From contig CAMIYC010000001.1 in NCBI GenBank assembly GCA_946402905.1, positions 88,265-152,264 on the forward strand: a DNA stretch of 64,000 nucleotides. The letters are read 5' to 3'. Position numbers and translations under genes: made by a program. The notes below the pieces were generated by a model that was given only the letters and a program-made list of their open reading frames with translations, was not told where the DNA came from and ran no database searches. Origin of the DNA: an uncultured Prevotellaceae bacterium. Lineage in GTDB: Bacteria; Bacteroidota; Bacteroidia; Bacteroidales; Bacteroidaceae. Below, piece by piece: positions 33,839 to 44,085 of the stretch; the stretch's first letter is position 1; each line of letters opens with the position of its first letter.

Positions 33839-35131
33839 TCAGTCTACTTTCCATTTCTGGAACCACTTCTCGTTGAAGGTCATCCCGATGTTGATACGGA
33901 ACGTGTTCTCCTTGAGCATGCCCGGAGTCTGAACGTTGACCCATTGGCCGCTGATGTTGAGGATAGACCTTGCGTTCCATCCATTCATAATAGGTATGCC
34001 CAGACCTGCACTCACGCTGATTTCCTTAGGTCCGTCAGTGCCATTAATATTTAAATAAGGTGTAGAATAAGAAGCTCCTGCCCTGAATCTTACCCGGTCG
34101 AAAAATTTCCTTGAATTGGCATTCCTGCAAAATTCGCCACCGAGAGCCACCTTATGCCTGTCTCTATAATAATCGTTGTCCAACTCATAAGAGGGCTTAT
34201 TGTTTACGACTGTATATTCCGGAAATCCGATTTTCGACCATTGCTGCAAGGTGTAATCGGCCCCTATTTTCAACCTGTTGTTAAGGCTCAGCATCACTCC
34301 AGCACCGAAAGTGTGTGGCAGTTTGAGCCCATTGCTTACCACGTATAAGGCAGTGTCGGCCACTAAGGTCTGCGAGTTGAGAGAGATAATCTTACACTCA
34401 GGGTCGGCACCGATCTGATGTCCGAGCCCATACACGAGTCCTAAAGTCATCGAACTTTTCTTAGACAACTTAAAGGATATCTGAGCGCCGAAATCGAGTT
34501 TGTAATTCCCCACCTCTGCCGTATAGTATTTTGAGAGCGTGTTGACATAAGAATCACTATAACTATTGACGATATAACGATTGTAATTTCCCCACAGATA
34601 AGAGCCATTGACACCGAGAGAAAAGCCTCTGAAGGGTTCCCATCCCATGCCGAGATACACTTGGTGCAACCCTCCGCTGCCATTATAAGTATTGGTATAG
34701 GTGGTGTTATTGACGTCGTTCACGTCACTTGTGTTAGAATAGCTGTATCCCACATTGGTAAAAGGCACGATACCGAAACTCATTCCAAGGTGCTTGAAAG
34801 CCCTGAATCCAGCTATGGCGTATTCGAAATTGGCATTGTTGGCATTGATCCGCTTTCCATTCTCCTCGAAACTGGTGATTTGTCCTGACGCCCCCACATC
34901 GAAGATGAAAGTGAGCGAATCCATGGAGGCATAAGAAGCCGGATTGAGAAAGTTGACCTGATTGCCCTCACGGAATCCCAGCCCCACTCCATTCATTCCT
35001 CTTCCGAATCCATTAGACTGGTCGGCCTGCACGCCCAGTCCATACTGACTATATGGAGAGTTTGTGCCACTTTGCGCGAACGAAGCAAGAGCAGTCGCCA
35101 TCAGGGCAAAAGTACAAAAAAGCTTTTTCAT
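33839..35131 (-). CDS. Outer-membrane beta-barrel protein
   Basis: A protein of 430 residues with a signal peptide (MKKLFCTFALMATALASFAQ). The text after it (NSPYSQYGLG, NGFGRGMNGVGLGFR, VNFLNPASYASMDSL) is typical of FadL-like / PorV-like Bacteroidetes barrels, followed by many amphipathic beta strands and a terminal KWKVD. It opens the lptC-gldE-ppiD operon, a conserved arrangement. Its ligand is unknown. Confidence 0.82.
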   Translation of the reverse strand: MKKLFCTFALMATALASFAQSGTNSPYSQYGLGVQADQSNGFGRGMNGVGLGFREGNQVNFLNPASYASMDSLTFIFDVGASGQITSFEENGKRINANNANFEYAIAGFRAFKHLGMSFGIVPFTNVGYSYSNTSDVNDVNNTTYTNTYNGSGGLHQVYLGMGWEPFRGFSLGVNGSYLWGNYNRYIVNSYSDSYVNTLSKYYTAEVGNYKLDFGAQISFKLSKKSSMTLGLVYGLGHQIGADPECKIISLNSQTLVADTALYVVSNGLKLPHTFGAGVMLSLNNRLKIGADYTLQQWSKIGFPEYTVVNNKPSYELDNDYYRDRHKVALGGEFCRNANSRKFFDRVRFRAGASYSTPYLNINGTDGPKEISVSAGLGIPIMNGWNARSILNISGQWVNVQTPGMLKENTFRINIGMTFNEKWFQKWKVD

Positions 35132-35153
35132 ATTCTATATTACTAACAGCTTG

Positions 35154-35161
35154 CAAAATTA
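35154..35161 (-). promoter_or_regulatory. -7 box TAATTTTG of the outer-membrane protein - lptC - gldE operon
   Basis: On the minus strand, 22 bases before the ATG at 35131. Confidence 0.55.
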
Positions 35162-35226
35162 TTGAAAAAAATCGAAATAATAGATACCTTTTCGCTTATT
35201 TAGCACACAGATTCGATTTTTTAGAT

Positions 35227-35234
35227 TAATTTTG
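35227..35234 (+). promoter_or_regulatory. -7 box TAATTTTG directly before the lnb ATG
   Basis: TAATTTTG ends only 4 bases before the ATG at 35239. With usual spacing transcription would begin at or next to the A of the start codon. No TTTG is seen at -33. Confidence 0.5.
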
Positions 35235-35238
35235 CATT

Positions 35239-36423
35239 ATGAAATCGACAAGACGTATCATCATCAGCTGTTTCATACTGATGCTGACGAGTTTGACACC
35301 TGCCTTGAGTCAGCCTTCAGAAATGCTCGACTCATTAGAGATCAGTCTTCTCACGTGTGAGCCTCACCAGGAGATTTACAGTCTTTACGGTCATACTGCC
35401 ATCCGCATTCATGACCTGAGAGACGGCCGCGACTTTGTGGTCAACTATGGTGTCTTCAACATGGAAGCCCCTCATTTCGTCCTTCGTTTTGCTTTTGGCC
35501 TGACCGACTATGAGATGGGGCTGATGCCCTTCCAGGCTTTTTGCAGGGAATACCAGTATTATGGCAGTGGTGTGATTCAACAAGACCTGCGTCTGACGAC
35601 AGCCGAGAAAGCCAACATTCTGCGTGCCATCCAAGTCAATGCCCTGCCCGAAAACTTGGTCTATCGTTATAATTATTTCTACGACAACTGTACGACAAGG
35701 GCCCGCAACATCCTGATAGACAACATGACCCGCGAGGTAACCTATCCCCATGAGAATGATACTACGGCCAGTTTCCGCTCCATGGTGCATCAGTATAACT
35801 CTCAGCATCCCTGGTCTCGCTTTGGCATAGACTTGCTACTGGGTTATCCTGCGGATGTCAACACCACTTATACCCAGCGACAGTTTCTGCCCGACCATCT
35901 GCGTCAGGACTTTGACCACGCATTGGTGACAGACAGCGACGGCACGACCTCGCCTTTGGTGTCACGTTCGTATTATGTGGTGAGCCCCGGTCTTCAAGTG
36001 GTGAAAAAAGAATTTCCGCTTCGCCCCTCGCAATGTGCCTGGCTGTTGCTATTTCTCACACTATGCGTGACGCTTATCGAACTGCTGGCGGGTAAGAATC
36101 TCTGGATTTACGACTGCCTGCTGATGCTTGTCACCGGCCTGAGCGGCATCATTGTGTTTTGCATGCTGTTTTCGGAGCATCCCACAGTGAATAACAACCT
36201 GCAGATTCTGCTGCTCAACCCGCTTCCCCTGGCATTTGTCTATTCTGTCTCGCGGCGCTCAATGATACGCAAGCGTCATTTTTGGTGGCCTATCTGGACA
36301 GTGCTTACCCTTCTTTTTCTTGCCGGCTCATTCATTCAGACCTATGCCGAAGGTATGTTTATCGCTGGAGTATGTGTACTGATACGTTGTGTCGCCAAGT
36401 TTATCCCCCAAAAGCGCTCCTGA
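35239..36423 (+). CDS. lnb: Lnb-type lipoprotein N-acyltransferase (DUF4105)
   Basis: A protein of 394 residues with a signal peptide or anchor (ISCFILMLTSLTPALS), a periplasmic papain-like DUF4105/Lnb domain (about 30-255) and four or five C-terminal membrane helices (about 268-390). The probable catalytic His is in LYGHTAIRIH (His52) and the Cys in FYDNCTTRARN (Cys151). Lnb replaces the missing Lnt in Bacteroidetes by adding the N-terminal acyl chain to lipoproteins. The active-site assignment is by pattern. Upstream is a -7 box so close that the mRNA may be leaderless. secA follows after 156 bases with its own promoter. Confidence 0.82.
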   Translation: MKSTRRIIISCFILMLTSLTPALSQPSEMLDSLEISLLTCEPHQEIYSLYGHTAIRIHDLRDGRDFVVNYGVFNMEAPHFVLRFAFGLTDYEMGLMPFQAFCREYQYYGSGVIQQDLRLTTAEKANILRAIQVNALPENLVYRYNYFYDNCTTRARNILIDNMTREVTYPHENDTTASFRSMVHQYNSQHPWSRFGIDLLLGYPADVNTTYTQRQFLPDHLRQDFDHALVTDSDGTTSPLVSRSYYVVSPGLQVVKKEFPLRPSQCAWLLLFLTLCVTLIELLAGKNLWIYDCLLMLVTGLSGIIVFCMLFSEHPTVNNNLQILLLNPLPLAFVYSVSRRSMIRKRHFWWPIWTVLTLLFLAGSFIQTYAEGMFIAGVCVLIRCVAKFIPQKRS

Positions 36424-36508
36424 TCATCATATTTGGCACGTTATTTGCAAGAATAGGCATATATGACACGGCATCCATTCCCTGACAGGAGCATTTATAG
36501 AGGTTATT

Positions 36509-36540
36509 TTTGCTGCATTGGGAAAAAATGCTTAAATTTG
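36509..36540 (+). promoter_or_regulatory. Promoter of secA
   Basis: TTTG (36509-36512), 20 bases, TAAATTTG (36533-36540). The leader is about 36 bases. Confidence 0.75.
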
Positions 36541-36579
36541 CACGATTTTTCATCAAGTAATCATCAATAAAACGACATA

Positions 36580-39500
36580 ATGGGTTTTTCAAATTTCTTA
36601 CAGTCATTATTTGGCAACAAATCCTCTCGCGACATGAAGCTGATACAGCCGATTGTCGAAAAAGTGAAAGCAGCCTATCCTGAGATACAAGCGCTTGACA
36701 ACGACCAGTTGCGTGCCCGCACCAAAGAGATACAGCGGTATGTACAGGACTCGGCCAAAGAAGAGAAAGCCAAGGTGGCAGAACTCAAATCTAAGATCGA
36801 AGACACGCCTATAGACGAGCGTGAGCCGATATTCAACCAGATAGACAAGATAGAGAAAGAGATTCTGGAGATTTACGAGAAGGCTCTCGACGAAGTGCTC
36901 CCTGTGGCTTTCAGCATTGTGAAGGATACCGCCCGACGCTTCGCAGAGAACGAGGAGGTAGTGGTGACTGCCACGGATTTTGACCGTGAGCTGGCCGCCA
37001 CCAAGGATTTCGTAAGGATCGAGGACGACAAAGCCATCTACTCCAACCACTGGATGGCCGGAGGCAACGACCTGAAATGGGACATGGTGCATTACGACGT
37101 GCAGCTGTTTGGCGGTGCCGTGCTTCACCAGGGTAAGATAGCCGAGATGGCAACGGGTGAAGGTAAGACCCTTGTGGCCACCCTTCCTGTATTTCTGAAT
37201 GCGCTCACAGGCAATGGTGTTCATGTAGTGACTGTGAACGACTATCTGGCCAAGCGTGACTCCGAGTGGATGGGTCCGCTGTATGAGTTCAACGGTCTGT
37301 CGGTAGACTGTATCGACAAGCACCGTCCTAACTCCCACGAGCGTCGCATGGCCTACAAAGCCGACATCACCTTTGGTACCAACAACGAATTCGGCTTCGA
37401 CTATCTACGTGACAACATGGCGATCTCTCCCGACGACCTGGTTCAGCGCGCTCACAACTATGCCATTGTCGACGAGGTCGACTCGGTGCTGATTGACGAC
37501 GCCCGTACACCTCTTATCATATCCGGCCCGGTGGAAAAAGGCGACGACCAGATGTTTGAGGAATACCAGCCCTTAGTGGAGAAACTCGTTGGCGTACAGC
37601 GCCGTCTGGCTTCAGAATACCTGTCGGACGCCCGCACCAAGATCACCAAGGCCCGTGAGACCAACGACCAGAAATTGCTTCAAGAAGGTTTCCTTTCCCT
37701 CTTCCGCTCTCACAAGGCCCTCCCCAAGAACAAGGCCCTGATCAAGTATCTTTCTGAGGAAGGTATCAAAGCCGGCATGCTTGCCACTGAGGAAGAGTAT
37801 ATGCAAAACAACAACCGCCGTATGCCAGAGGCCGTAGAGCCGCTCTACTTTGTAGTGGAAGAAAAGCTCAACTCAGTAGACCTGACAGACAAAGGTGTGG
37901 ACTGGCTGGCCAAGCAGGTGGACGACAAGGAACTCTTCGTGCTGCCCGATATCACGAGCGAGCTGTCGGAACTGGAGTCGCAGACCAACCTGAGCGACGA
38001 GGAGCGCATCAACAAGAAAGACGAGTTGATGAGCCACTATGCCGTACAGAGCGAACGCGTACATACCTTGCAGCAGTTGCTCAAGGCCTATACCATGTTC
38101 AACAAAGACGACGAGTATGTGGTGATAGACGGAGAGGTGAAGATTGTGGATGAGCAGACAGGCCGTATCATGGAAGGCCGTCGCTGGAGCGACGGTCTGC
38201 ACCAGGCCGTCGAGGCCAAGGAGCACGTGAAAGTGGAGGCTGCCACCCAGACTTATGCCACCATCACCCTCCAGAACTACTTCCGCATGTATCATAAGCT
38301 TGCCGGCATGACCGGTACTGCCATCACCGAGGCTGGCGAATTCTGGGACATCTACAAGCTCGACGTGGTGGAGATTCCCACCAACAAGCCAGTGATACGC
38401 GACGACATGAACGACCGCGTGTACAAGACCCAACGCGAGAAATACAACGCCGTCATCGATGAGATACAAGCCATGCGCAACTCCGGCCGCCCCACCCTGG
38501 TGGGTACGACCTCGGTGGAAATCTCCGAGTTGCTGTCGCGCATGCTGAAGATGCGCAACATCCCTCACAATGTGCTGAATGCCAAGTTGCACCAGCGCGA
38601 GGCTGACATTGTGGCCCAAGCAGGTCAGAGCACACTCGGCACTTCATGGGTGGCTCCCGACGGGCGCGCCTTCTGTGACAAGCTCTCTGCCACGAAATAT
38701 GTCGAGCAACTTTCGCAGACCAACAAGAAATATGCCAACATCACCACCTCAGACATCCGTGAAGAGCAGCGCTTGCTCGGGGCTGTGACCATCGCCACCA
38801 ACATGGCCGGCCGTGGTACGGATATCAAGCTTACTCCAGAGGTGAAGGAGGCCGGCGGTCTGGCCATCATCGGTACGGAGCGCCATGAGAGCCGCCGTGT
38901 GGACCGCCAGTTGCGCGGTCGTGCCGGCCGTCAGGGCGACCCGGGCTCTTCCGTCTTCTACGTATCTCTCGAAGACAAGCTCATGCGTCTTTTCGCCTCC
39001 GAGCGCATTGCCAAGGTGATGGACCGTCTGGGCTTTGAGGATGGAGAGCGTATCGAGCACAAGATGATCAGCAACAGCATCGAGCGTGCGCAGAAGAAAG
39101 TGGAGGAGAACCACTTCGGTGTGCGTAAGCGTCTGCTGGAGTACGATGATGTGATGAACAAGCAACGCACGGTGATATACGAGAAACGTCGCCACGCCCT
39201 GATGGGCGAGCGTATCGGTATGGATATCGCCAACATCATCTGGGACCGTGTGGTGAACATCATCAGCAACAACGACTACCAAGGCTGCAAGGAAATGTTT
39301 CTCAAGACCCTGGCCATGGAGTGTCCGTTTACGAAAGATGAGTGGAACGACCAGAGCCGGGAGAAGCTTGAAGAAAGCTCATACGCTGTGGCGATGGACA
39401 CCTTCAAGCGTCGTACCGACCGCATCCAGCAGATATCGTGGCCTATCATCAAACAGGTCTACGAAGAGCAAGGCCAGATCTACGAGCGCATCAACGTGCC

Positions 39501-40044
39501 TATCACCGACGGACGCGGCATCATGCACATCCCGTGCAATCTGAAAGAAGCCTACGACACAGAATGCCGCTCGGTGGTGAAGCAGTTTGAGAAAGTGCTT
39601 TCGCTCCATATCATAGATGACTGTTGGAAAGAGAACCTGCGTCTGCTCGATGAACTGAAACACAGCGTACAGAACGCATCGTATGAACAGAAAGACCCGT
39701 TGCTCATCTTTAAACTGGAGAGTGTGAAGCTCTTTGACAACATGGTGGACGACATGAACAACCGCATCTCTGAGATCCTGACACGCGGCCAGATACCACA
39801 GTTGCAGCAGCAACAGGAAGTGAGCGAGGCCGCTCCGGAGCGCCGCACACAGCGCTATCAGGAAAGCAAGGGTGACGAGATGGTGGATCAGGGTCAGAAA
39901 GCCGCAGCCAGTCAGGACACTCGCGAGACTGCCCAACAGCAGGCCCGCCAGCCCATCCGTGTGGACAAGATGCCTGGGCGCAATGATCCCTGTCCCTGCG
40001 GCAGTGGCAAGAAATTCAAGAACTGCCACGGCAGAGGACTTTAA
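36580..40044 (+). CDS. secA: Preprotein translocase ATPase SecA
   Basis: A protein of 1154 residues. Walker A is MATGEGKT (about 190-197), Walker B/DEAD is [20 protein letters not shown], then [24 protein letters not shown] text ([19 protein letters not shown]), [12 protein letters not shown], and [16 protein letters not shown]. The C-terminus has the zinc motif [19 protein letters not shown]. It drives export through SecYEG. The length, with an insertion around 370-450 and a long linker, is typical of Bacteroidetes SecA. An ABC ATPase follows after 102 bases. Confidence 0.97.
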   Translation: MGFSNFLQSLFGNKSSRDMKLIQPIVEKVKAAYPEIQALDNDQLRARTKEIQRYVQDSAKEEKAKVAELKSKIEDTPIDEREPIFNQIDKIEKEILEIYEKALDEVLPVAFSIVKDTARRFAENEEVVVTATDFDRELAATKDFVRIEDDKAIYSNHWMAGGNDLKWDMVHYDVQLFGGAVLHQGKIAEMATGEGKTLVATLPVFLNALTGNGVHVVTVNDYLAKRDSEWMGPLYEFNGLSVDCIDKHRPNSHERRMAYKADITFGTNNEFGFDYLRDNMAISPDDLVQRAHNYAIVDEVDSVLIDDARTPLIISGPVEKGDDQMFEEYQPLVEKLVGVQRRLASEYLSDARTKITKARETNDQKLLQEGFLSLFRSHKALPKNKALIKYLSEEGIKAGMLATEEEYMQNNNRRMPEAVEPLYFVVEEKLNSVDLTDKGVDWLAKQVDDKELFVLPDITSELSELESQTNLSDEERINKKDELMSHYAVQSERVHTLQQLLKAYTMFNKDDEYVVIDGEVKIVDEQTGRIMEGRRWSDGLHQAVEAKEHVKVEAATQTYATITLQNYFRMYHKLAGMTGTAITEAGEFWDIYKLDVVEIPTNKPVIRDDMNDRVYKTQREKYNAVIDEIQAMRNSGRPTLVGTTSVEISELLSRMLKMRNIPHNVLNAKLHQREADIVAQAGQSTLGTSWVAPDGRAFCDKLSATKYVEQLSQTNKKYANITTSDIREEQRLLGAVTIATNMAGRGTDIKLTPEVKEAGGLAIIGTERHESRRVDRQLRGRAGRQGDPGSSVFYVSLEDKLMRLFASERIAKVMDRLGFEDGERIEHKMISNSIERAQKKVEENHFGVRKRLLEYDDVMNKQRTVIYEKRRHALMGERIGMDIANIIWDRVVNIISNNDYQGCKEMFLKTLAMECPFTKDEWNDQSREKLEESSYAVAMDTFKRRTDRIQQISWPIIKQVYEEQGQIYERINVPITDGRGIMHIPCNLKEAYDTECRSVVKQFEKVLSLHIIDDCWKENLRLLDELKHSVQNASYEQKDPLLIFKLESVKLFDNMVDDMNNRISEILTRGQIPQLQQQQEVSEAAPERRTQRYQESKGDEMVDQGQKAAASQDTRETAQQQARQPIRVDKMPGRNDPCPCGSGKKFKNCHGRGL

Positions 40045-40146
40045 TTCCTACCACTATATTCAGACGCCACAGAGAGGATGTAGAACCATAGCGTCGAAAG
40101 GCGCTATGGCGCACATCATCCCGGGTATCACCAAACAACGAAACAG

Positions 40147-40893
40147 ATGAAAATAGAAGTCAGTGAACTAAGGAAAGCTTTCGGTGAGAAAGTAGCAGTC
40201 GATATCGACCAATTCGTCATCAATCATGGCGACCTGCTTGGCTTAGTGGGAAACAACGGTGCTGGCAAGACCACTCTTTTTCGCATGATGCTCGACCTGC
40301 TGAAGGCCGACAATGGCCATGTGATATACGAGTACGTCCCCTCTGCCGGCCTGAATGACGAGGCTTCGTCGGTGATAAGGATCGACCCCACCGAGACAGA
40401 GGAATGGAAGAGTCACACAGGTGCCTATATTGACGAAGGGTTTCTCATAGACTTTCTGACGCCAGAGGAATATTTCGCATTTGTGGGCAAAGTGAACGCC
40501 ATGAGTAAGACAGAGGTAGAAAGCCGCCTGTCGGACTTTGAGCATCTGATGGCCGGTGAGATACTCGGCCAGAAGAAGCTGATACGCGATTTATCCGCAG
40601 GCAACAAGCAGAAAGTGGGCATTATCGCCGCCTTGCTCAACCGTCCTGACTTAGTGATACTCGACGAGCCATTCAACTTCTTAGACCCCTCGACACAGAA
40701 TGTGCTGAAACACACGCTGACGGCTTACAATCAGGAGACAGGAGCAACCATTATCATCAGCAGCCACAACCTGGCCCACACGATAGACATCTGCCCCCGC
40801 ATCACCCTGCTTGAGCATGGCAAGATCATCAACGACCTGGAGAATGTAGACCATAGTGCCGAACGTGAGCTGAATGACTATTTCAACCAATAG
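40147..40893 (+). CDS. ABC transporter ATP-binding protein without adjacent permease
   Basis: A protein of 248 residues. Walker A is LVGNNGAGKTTL, Walker B is LVILDEPFNFLDP, the switch His is in IISSHN, and the signature is the variant LSAGNKQK. No permease lies nearby, so it is an orphan ATPase or works with a distant partner; the family resembles bacitracin-type or ABC-2 exporters. A hairpin CCATAGCG/CGCTATGG lies at 40086-40109 in the gap after secA but has no T-run, so read-through from secA is possible. Substrate unknown. Confidence 0.85.
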   Translation: MKIEVSELRKAFGEKVAVDIDQFVINHGDLLGLVGNNGAGKTTLFRMMLDLLKADNGHVIYEYVPSAGLNDEASSVIRIDPTETEEWKSHTGAYIDEGFLIDFLTPEEYFAFVGKVNAMSKTEVESRLSDFEHLMAGEILGQKKLIRDLSAGNKQKVGIIAALLNRPDLVILDEPFNFLDPSTQNVLKHTLTAYNQETGATIIISSHNLAHTIDICPRITLLEHGKIINDLENVDHSAERELNDYFNQ

Positions 40894-40920
40894 CAAGTAG
40901 AAAGAACCGCAATAATGAGA

Positions 40921-40967
40921 AATACCTTGACGATGGAAAGTACATACCCATTTCAAGGTATTTTTTT
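40921..40967 (+). terminator. Terminator after the ABC ATPase gene
   Basis: AATACCTTGA (40921-40930) pairs with TCAAGGTATT (40953-40962), followed by TTTTT. Confidence 0.8.
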
Positions 40968-41009
40968 ACTTAAGTCCCTCCCTAATCACAACAATTGAAC
41001 ACATTTTTG

Positions 41010-41017
41010 TAATTTTG
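41010..41017 (+). promoter_or_regulatory. -7 box TAATTTTG of feoAB
   Basis: Located 44 bases before the ATG at 41062. No TTTG at -33. No Fur-box palindrome could be recognised by eye. Confidence 0.5.
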
Positions 41018-41061
41018 CATTTTAGACAACCGGACAATTCGACACATCAACTTACTTTCGA

Positions 41062-43593
41062 ATGAAATTATCAGATCTAAAGACAGGAGAGAAGGGAGTC
41101 ATCGTCAAAGTACTTGGCCATGGCGGATTCAGGAAACGAATCGTAGAAATGGGCTTCATCAAGGGAACCACAGTAGAGGTGTTGCTGAATGCCCCGCTTC
41201 AGGATCCCGTAAAATATAAGCTTCTGGGATACGAGGTATCACTACGCCATGACGAGGCTTCCATGATAGAGATTATCACCCTGGAGGAAGCCAAGGCCCT
41301 GGACCGCAGTCATCGTTCGACCTCGCAGAAAGCAGAGATCATAGAAGGTGATAATGATCAGCCATTAAGCACCCAGCAGTTGCACGACGCTGCCTTGCGT
41401 AAGCGCCGTCGCATCAACGTTGCCCTTGTAGGCAATCCCAACTGCGGCAAAACCTCTTTGTTTAATATCGCCTCGGGAGCCCACGAACGTGTGGGTAACT
41501 ACTCTGGTGTGACAGTCGATGCCAAGGAGGGCTATGCCCAGTTTGAAGGCTATGAGTTCAACATCGTCGACCTGCCCGGCACCTATTCCCTGTCGGCCTA
41601 CAGTCCAGAGGAGCTGTACGTAAGGAAACAAATCATCGAGAAGACCCCCGATATAGTGATCAACGTGATCGACACGAGCAACCTGGAGCGTAATCTCTAC
41701 CTGACCACCCAGCTGATCGACATGAATCTCCGCATGGTTTGTGCCCTCAATATGTTTGATGAGACGGAGCGTCGTGGCGACCATATCGACTACAACAAGA
41801 TAGGTGAGCTGTTTGGAGTGCCTATGATCCCCACGGTCTTCAAGACGGGCCGAGGTGTAGACCTGCTCTTTCATATTATCATCAACATGTATGAGGGTGT
41901 GGACTTTGTGGATAAAGACGGCAACATCAACCCCGAAGTGGCTGCCGACATCCAGAAGTGGCACAAGGACTACGAGAACCATCACGGGGGTGACCATGCA
42001 GAAGACTTTGCCCATGGTCCGAAGCGAAACAAGCCCGTATTCCGCCATATTCACATCAACCACGGAGCCTATGTAGAAGAAGGCATAGAGGCTGTGAAAT
42101 CTGTCTTACAGCGAGAGGAGCGTGTGCGCCATCTTTACTCCACCCGCTATCTCTCTATCAAATTGCTTGAGATGGACAAGGAGACGGAGCGTCTTGTGCG
42201 CACGCTCCCTTCTGCCGCCGCCATCCTTTCCGCCCGTGACCAGGCTGCCGAGAAGATTCAGAGAGAGACAAAAGAAGACAGCGAGACGGCCATCATGGAT
42301 GCGAAATACGGTTTCATCCATGGTGCTTTGCAAGAAGCTGAATATTCAGAGGGGACCAAAGTAGACACCTACCATATCACCCATCTCCTTGACAGTCTGA
42401 TAACCAACCGTTATTTAGGCTTTCCGATTTTTATCCTGCTGCTCTATCTGATGTTTCAGACCACCTTCTCTTTAGGACAATATCCGATGGACTGGATCGA
42501 CGCTGGTTTTGGAGCCATGGGAGAGTGGCTGGGCAATGTGCTGCCCGATGGTCCATTGCGCGACATGCTTGTAGACGGTGTGATCGGCGGTGTGGGTGCT
42601 GTGATCGTCTTCCTGCCCCAGATTCTGATTCTCTATGCATTTATCTCGTTTATGGAAGATTCCGGCTATATGGCCCGTGCCGCCTTCATCATGGACAAGC
42701 TGATGCACCACATGGGTCTTCATGGCAAGTCGTTTATCCCACTGATCATGGGATTTGGGTGCAATGTACCCGCCATCATGGCCTCGCGCACGATAGAGAG
42801 CCGCAAGTCGCGCATGATCACCATGCTGATACTGCCTTTTATGAGTTGCTCTGCCCGTCTGCCTATCTATCTGATGATCATCGGCACGTTTTTCGCCGTC
42901 CGATATCAGTCGGCCATCATGATATTGCTATATGTCATCGGCATCGTCGTGGCTATTATCATGAGCCGTCTGTTCAGCCGTTTCCTGATCAAGGGTGAGG
43001 ACACCCCCTTCGTGATGGAGCTCCCCCCCTATCGTTTCCCCACAGGCAAAGCCATGTTCCGTCACACCTGGGAAAAGGGCAAGCAATATCTGAAAAAGAT
43101 GGGAGGTATCATTCTTGTAGCGAGTATCATCGTGTGGGCACTCGGCTATTTCCCCCACTATGAAGGCCTTTCGAAGCAAGAGCAGCAAGAAAAGAGCTAT
43201 ATCGGCCACATCGGCAAAGCCATCGAGCCTGTATTCCGGGCACAGGGCTTCAGCTGGAAACTCGACGTAGGCTTGCTGGCCGGTGTCGGTGCCAAAGAGA
43301 TTGTCGCCTCGACGATGGGTGTGCTTTACGCCGACAACGAAGAGCTTGGCGATGAGGACAGCGAATACCCCGTGCTCCACGAGAAGATGGCCGCCGACGG
43401 TATCGACACTCTGGTAGCATTCTGTTTTCTGCTGTTTGTGCTGCTCTATTTCCCCTGTATAGCCACCATTGCCGCCATCAAAAATGAGACAGGCAGCTGG
43501 AAGTGGGCATTGTTTGCCGCATGCTACACCACATGCGTAGCCTGGGTGGTATCAGCTGCGGTGTATCAAGTGGGGCGTCTGCTGGGATATTGA
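41062..43593 (+). CDS. feoB: Ferrous iron transporter, FeoA-FeoB fusion
   Basis: A protein of 843 residues. Residues 1-75 are a FeoA SH3-like domain (SDLKTGEKGVIVKVLGHGGF). The G domain begins with GNPNCGKTS (124-132), with NYSGVTVD and DLPGTYSL as switch motifs. The membrane part follows (about 450-843) with the two Gate regions, e.g. FIPLIMGFGCNVPAIMASR and GVGAKEIVASTMGVLY. It imports Fe2+ under anaerobic conditions. The fusion is common in Bacteroidetes. A small Cys-rich partner gene follows after 18 bases. Confidence 0.96.
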   Translation: MKLSDLKTGEKGVIVKVLGHGGFRKRIVEMGFIKGTTVEVLLNAPLQDPVKYKLLGYEVSLRHDEASMIEIITLEEAKALDRSHRSTSQKAEIIEGDNDQPLSTQQLHDAALRKRRRINVALVGNPNCGKTSLFNIASGAHERVGNYSGVTVDAKEGYAQFEGYEFNIVDLPGTYSLSAYSPEELYVRKQIIEKTPDIVINVIDTSNLERNLYLTTQLIDMNLRMVCALNMFDETERRGDHIDYNKIGELFGVPMIPTVFKTGRGVDLLFHIIINMYEGVDFVDKDGNINPEVAADIQKWHKDYENHHGGDHAEDFAHGPKRNKPVFRHIHINHGAYVEEGIEAVKSVLQREERVRHLYSTRYLSIKLLEMDKETERLVRTLPSAAAILSARDQAAEKIQRETKEDSETAIMDAKYGFIHGALQEAEYSEGTKVDTYHITHLLDSLITNRYLGFPIFILLLYLMFQTTFSLGQYPMDWIDAGFGAMGEWLGNVLPDGPLRDMLVDGVIGGVGAVIVFLPQILILYAFISFMEDSGYMARAAFIMDKLMHHMGLHGKSFIPLIMGFGCNVPAIMASRTIESRKSRMITMLILPFMSCSARLPIYLMIIGTFFAVRYQSAIMILLYVIGIVVAIIMSRLFSRFLIKGEDTPFVMELPPYRFPTGKAMFRHTWEKGKQYLKKMGGIILVASIIVWALGYFPHYEGLSKQEQQEKSYIGHIGKAIEPVFRAQGFSWKLDVGLLAGVGAKEIVASTMGVLYADNEELGDEDSEYPVLHEKMAADGIDTLVAFCFLLFVLLYFPCIATIAAIKNETGSWKWALFAACYTTCVAWVVSAAVYQVGRLLGY

Positions 43594-43611
43594 CATCATG
43601 GAGATATAGCT

Positions 43612-43833
43612 ATGGTCGTACAGTGGATTATCTTGTCGGTAGTGCTGGCCTTATCGGTAGCCTATACGGTGTATCGTGCCTATCGATCGCTGACGCGAAA
43701 GACCAGTCTCTGCGATGGATGTGAAGGATGCAGACTGAAAGAGAACTACTCCGCGAGACAGTCGCCAAAAGCCGTAGATAGTCAAAATATCTGCAGCAAG
43801 TCAAAAAAAAGACAAAAAAAATTTGGCTGTTAG
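43612..43833 (+). CDS. FeoB-associated Cys-rich membrane protein
   Basis: A protein of 73 residues: one N-terminal membrane helix (WIILSVVLALSVAYTVY) and a cytosolic CDGCEGCRLKE motif, then a basic tail. This matches the small FeoB-associated proteins thought to act in place of FeoC. A third Cys pair (ICSKSKKRQKKFGC) is at the end. The -33 box of the tRNA-Cys promoter lies inside its last codons. Confidence 0.82.
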   Translation: MVVQWIILSVVLALSVAYTVYRAYRSLTRKTSLCDGCEGCRLKENYSARQSPKAVDSQNICSKSKKRQKKFGC

Positions 43834-43853
43834 GAATAAAAGCGTTACCTTTG
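43822..43853 (+). promoter_or_regulatory. Promoter of tRNA-Cys
   Basis: TTTG (43822-43825), 20 bases, TACCTTTG (43846-43853). The tRNA begins 18 bases later. The -33 box overlaps the end of the FeoB-associated gene. Confidence 0.8.
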
Positions 43854-43870
43854 CATCCGCAATTAGCCAT

Positions 43871-43942
43871 GGTGCCTTGGATGAGTGGCTTAGTCAACGG
43901 TCTGCAAAACCGTCTACGGCGGTTCGAATCCGCCAGGCACCT
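43871..43942 (+). tRNA. tRNA-Cys (anticodon GCA)
   Basis: A 72-base cloverleaf: acceptor GGTGCCT paired with AGGCACC, anticodon arm ACGG-TCTGCAAAA-CCGT with anticodon GCA, T-arm GGCGGTTCGAATCCGCC. Discriminator T as expected for Cys. CCA is not encoded. Confidence 0.95.
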
Positions 43943-43943
43943 C

Positions 43944-43975
43944 AAAAAAGGATGGAGTCTTCTCCATCCTTTTTT
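43944..43975 (+). terminator. Terminator of tRNA-Cys
   Basis: AAAAAAGGATGGAG and CTCCATCCTTTTTT pair around TCTT, directly behind the tRNA. The 110 bases from here to the DUF418 gene hold no further structure. Confidence 0.88.
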
Positions 43976-44085
43976 ATTTGATGTAGGCTCACCACCTTCT
44001 GCGGTCACGGTTTCCCCAGCGGAGCGACCATAGGTAATCGCCTGACAGCCATCAACAGCCATACAGAAGTAAACAACAGAGAGAT

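Noticed and set aside
40086..40109. CCATAGCG/CGCTATGG hairpin after secA as a terminator.
   Set aside because: The stem is good but no T-run follows, so it was not called; it may still slow or stabilise the transcript.
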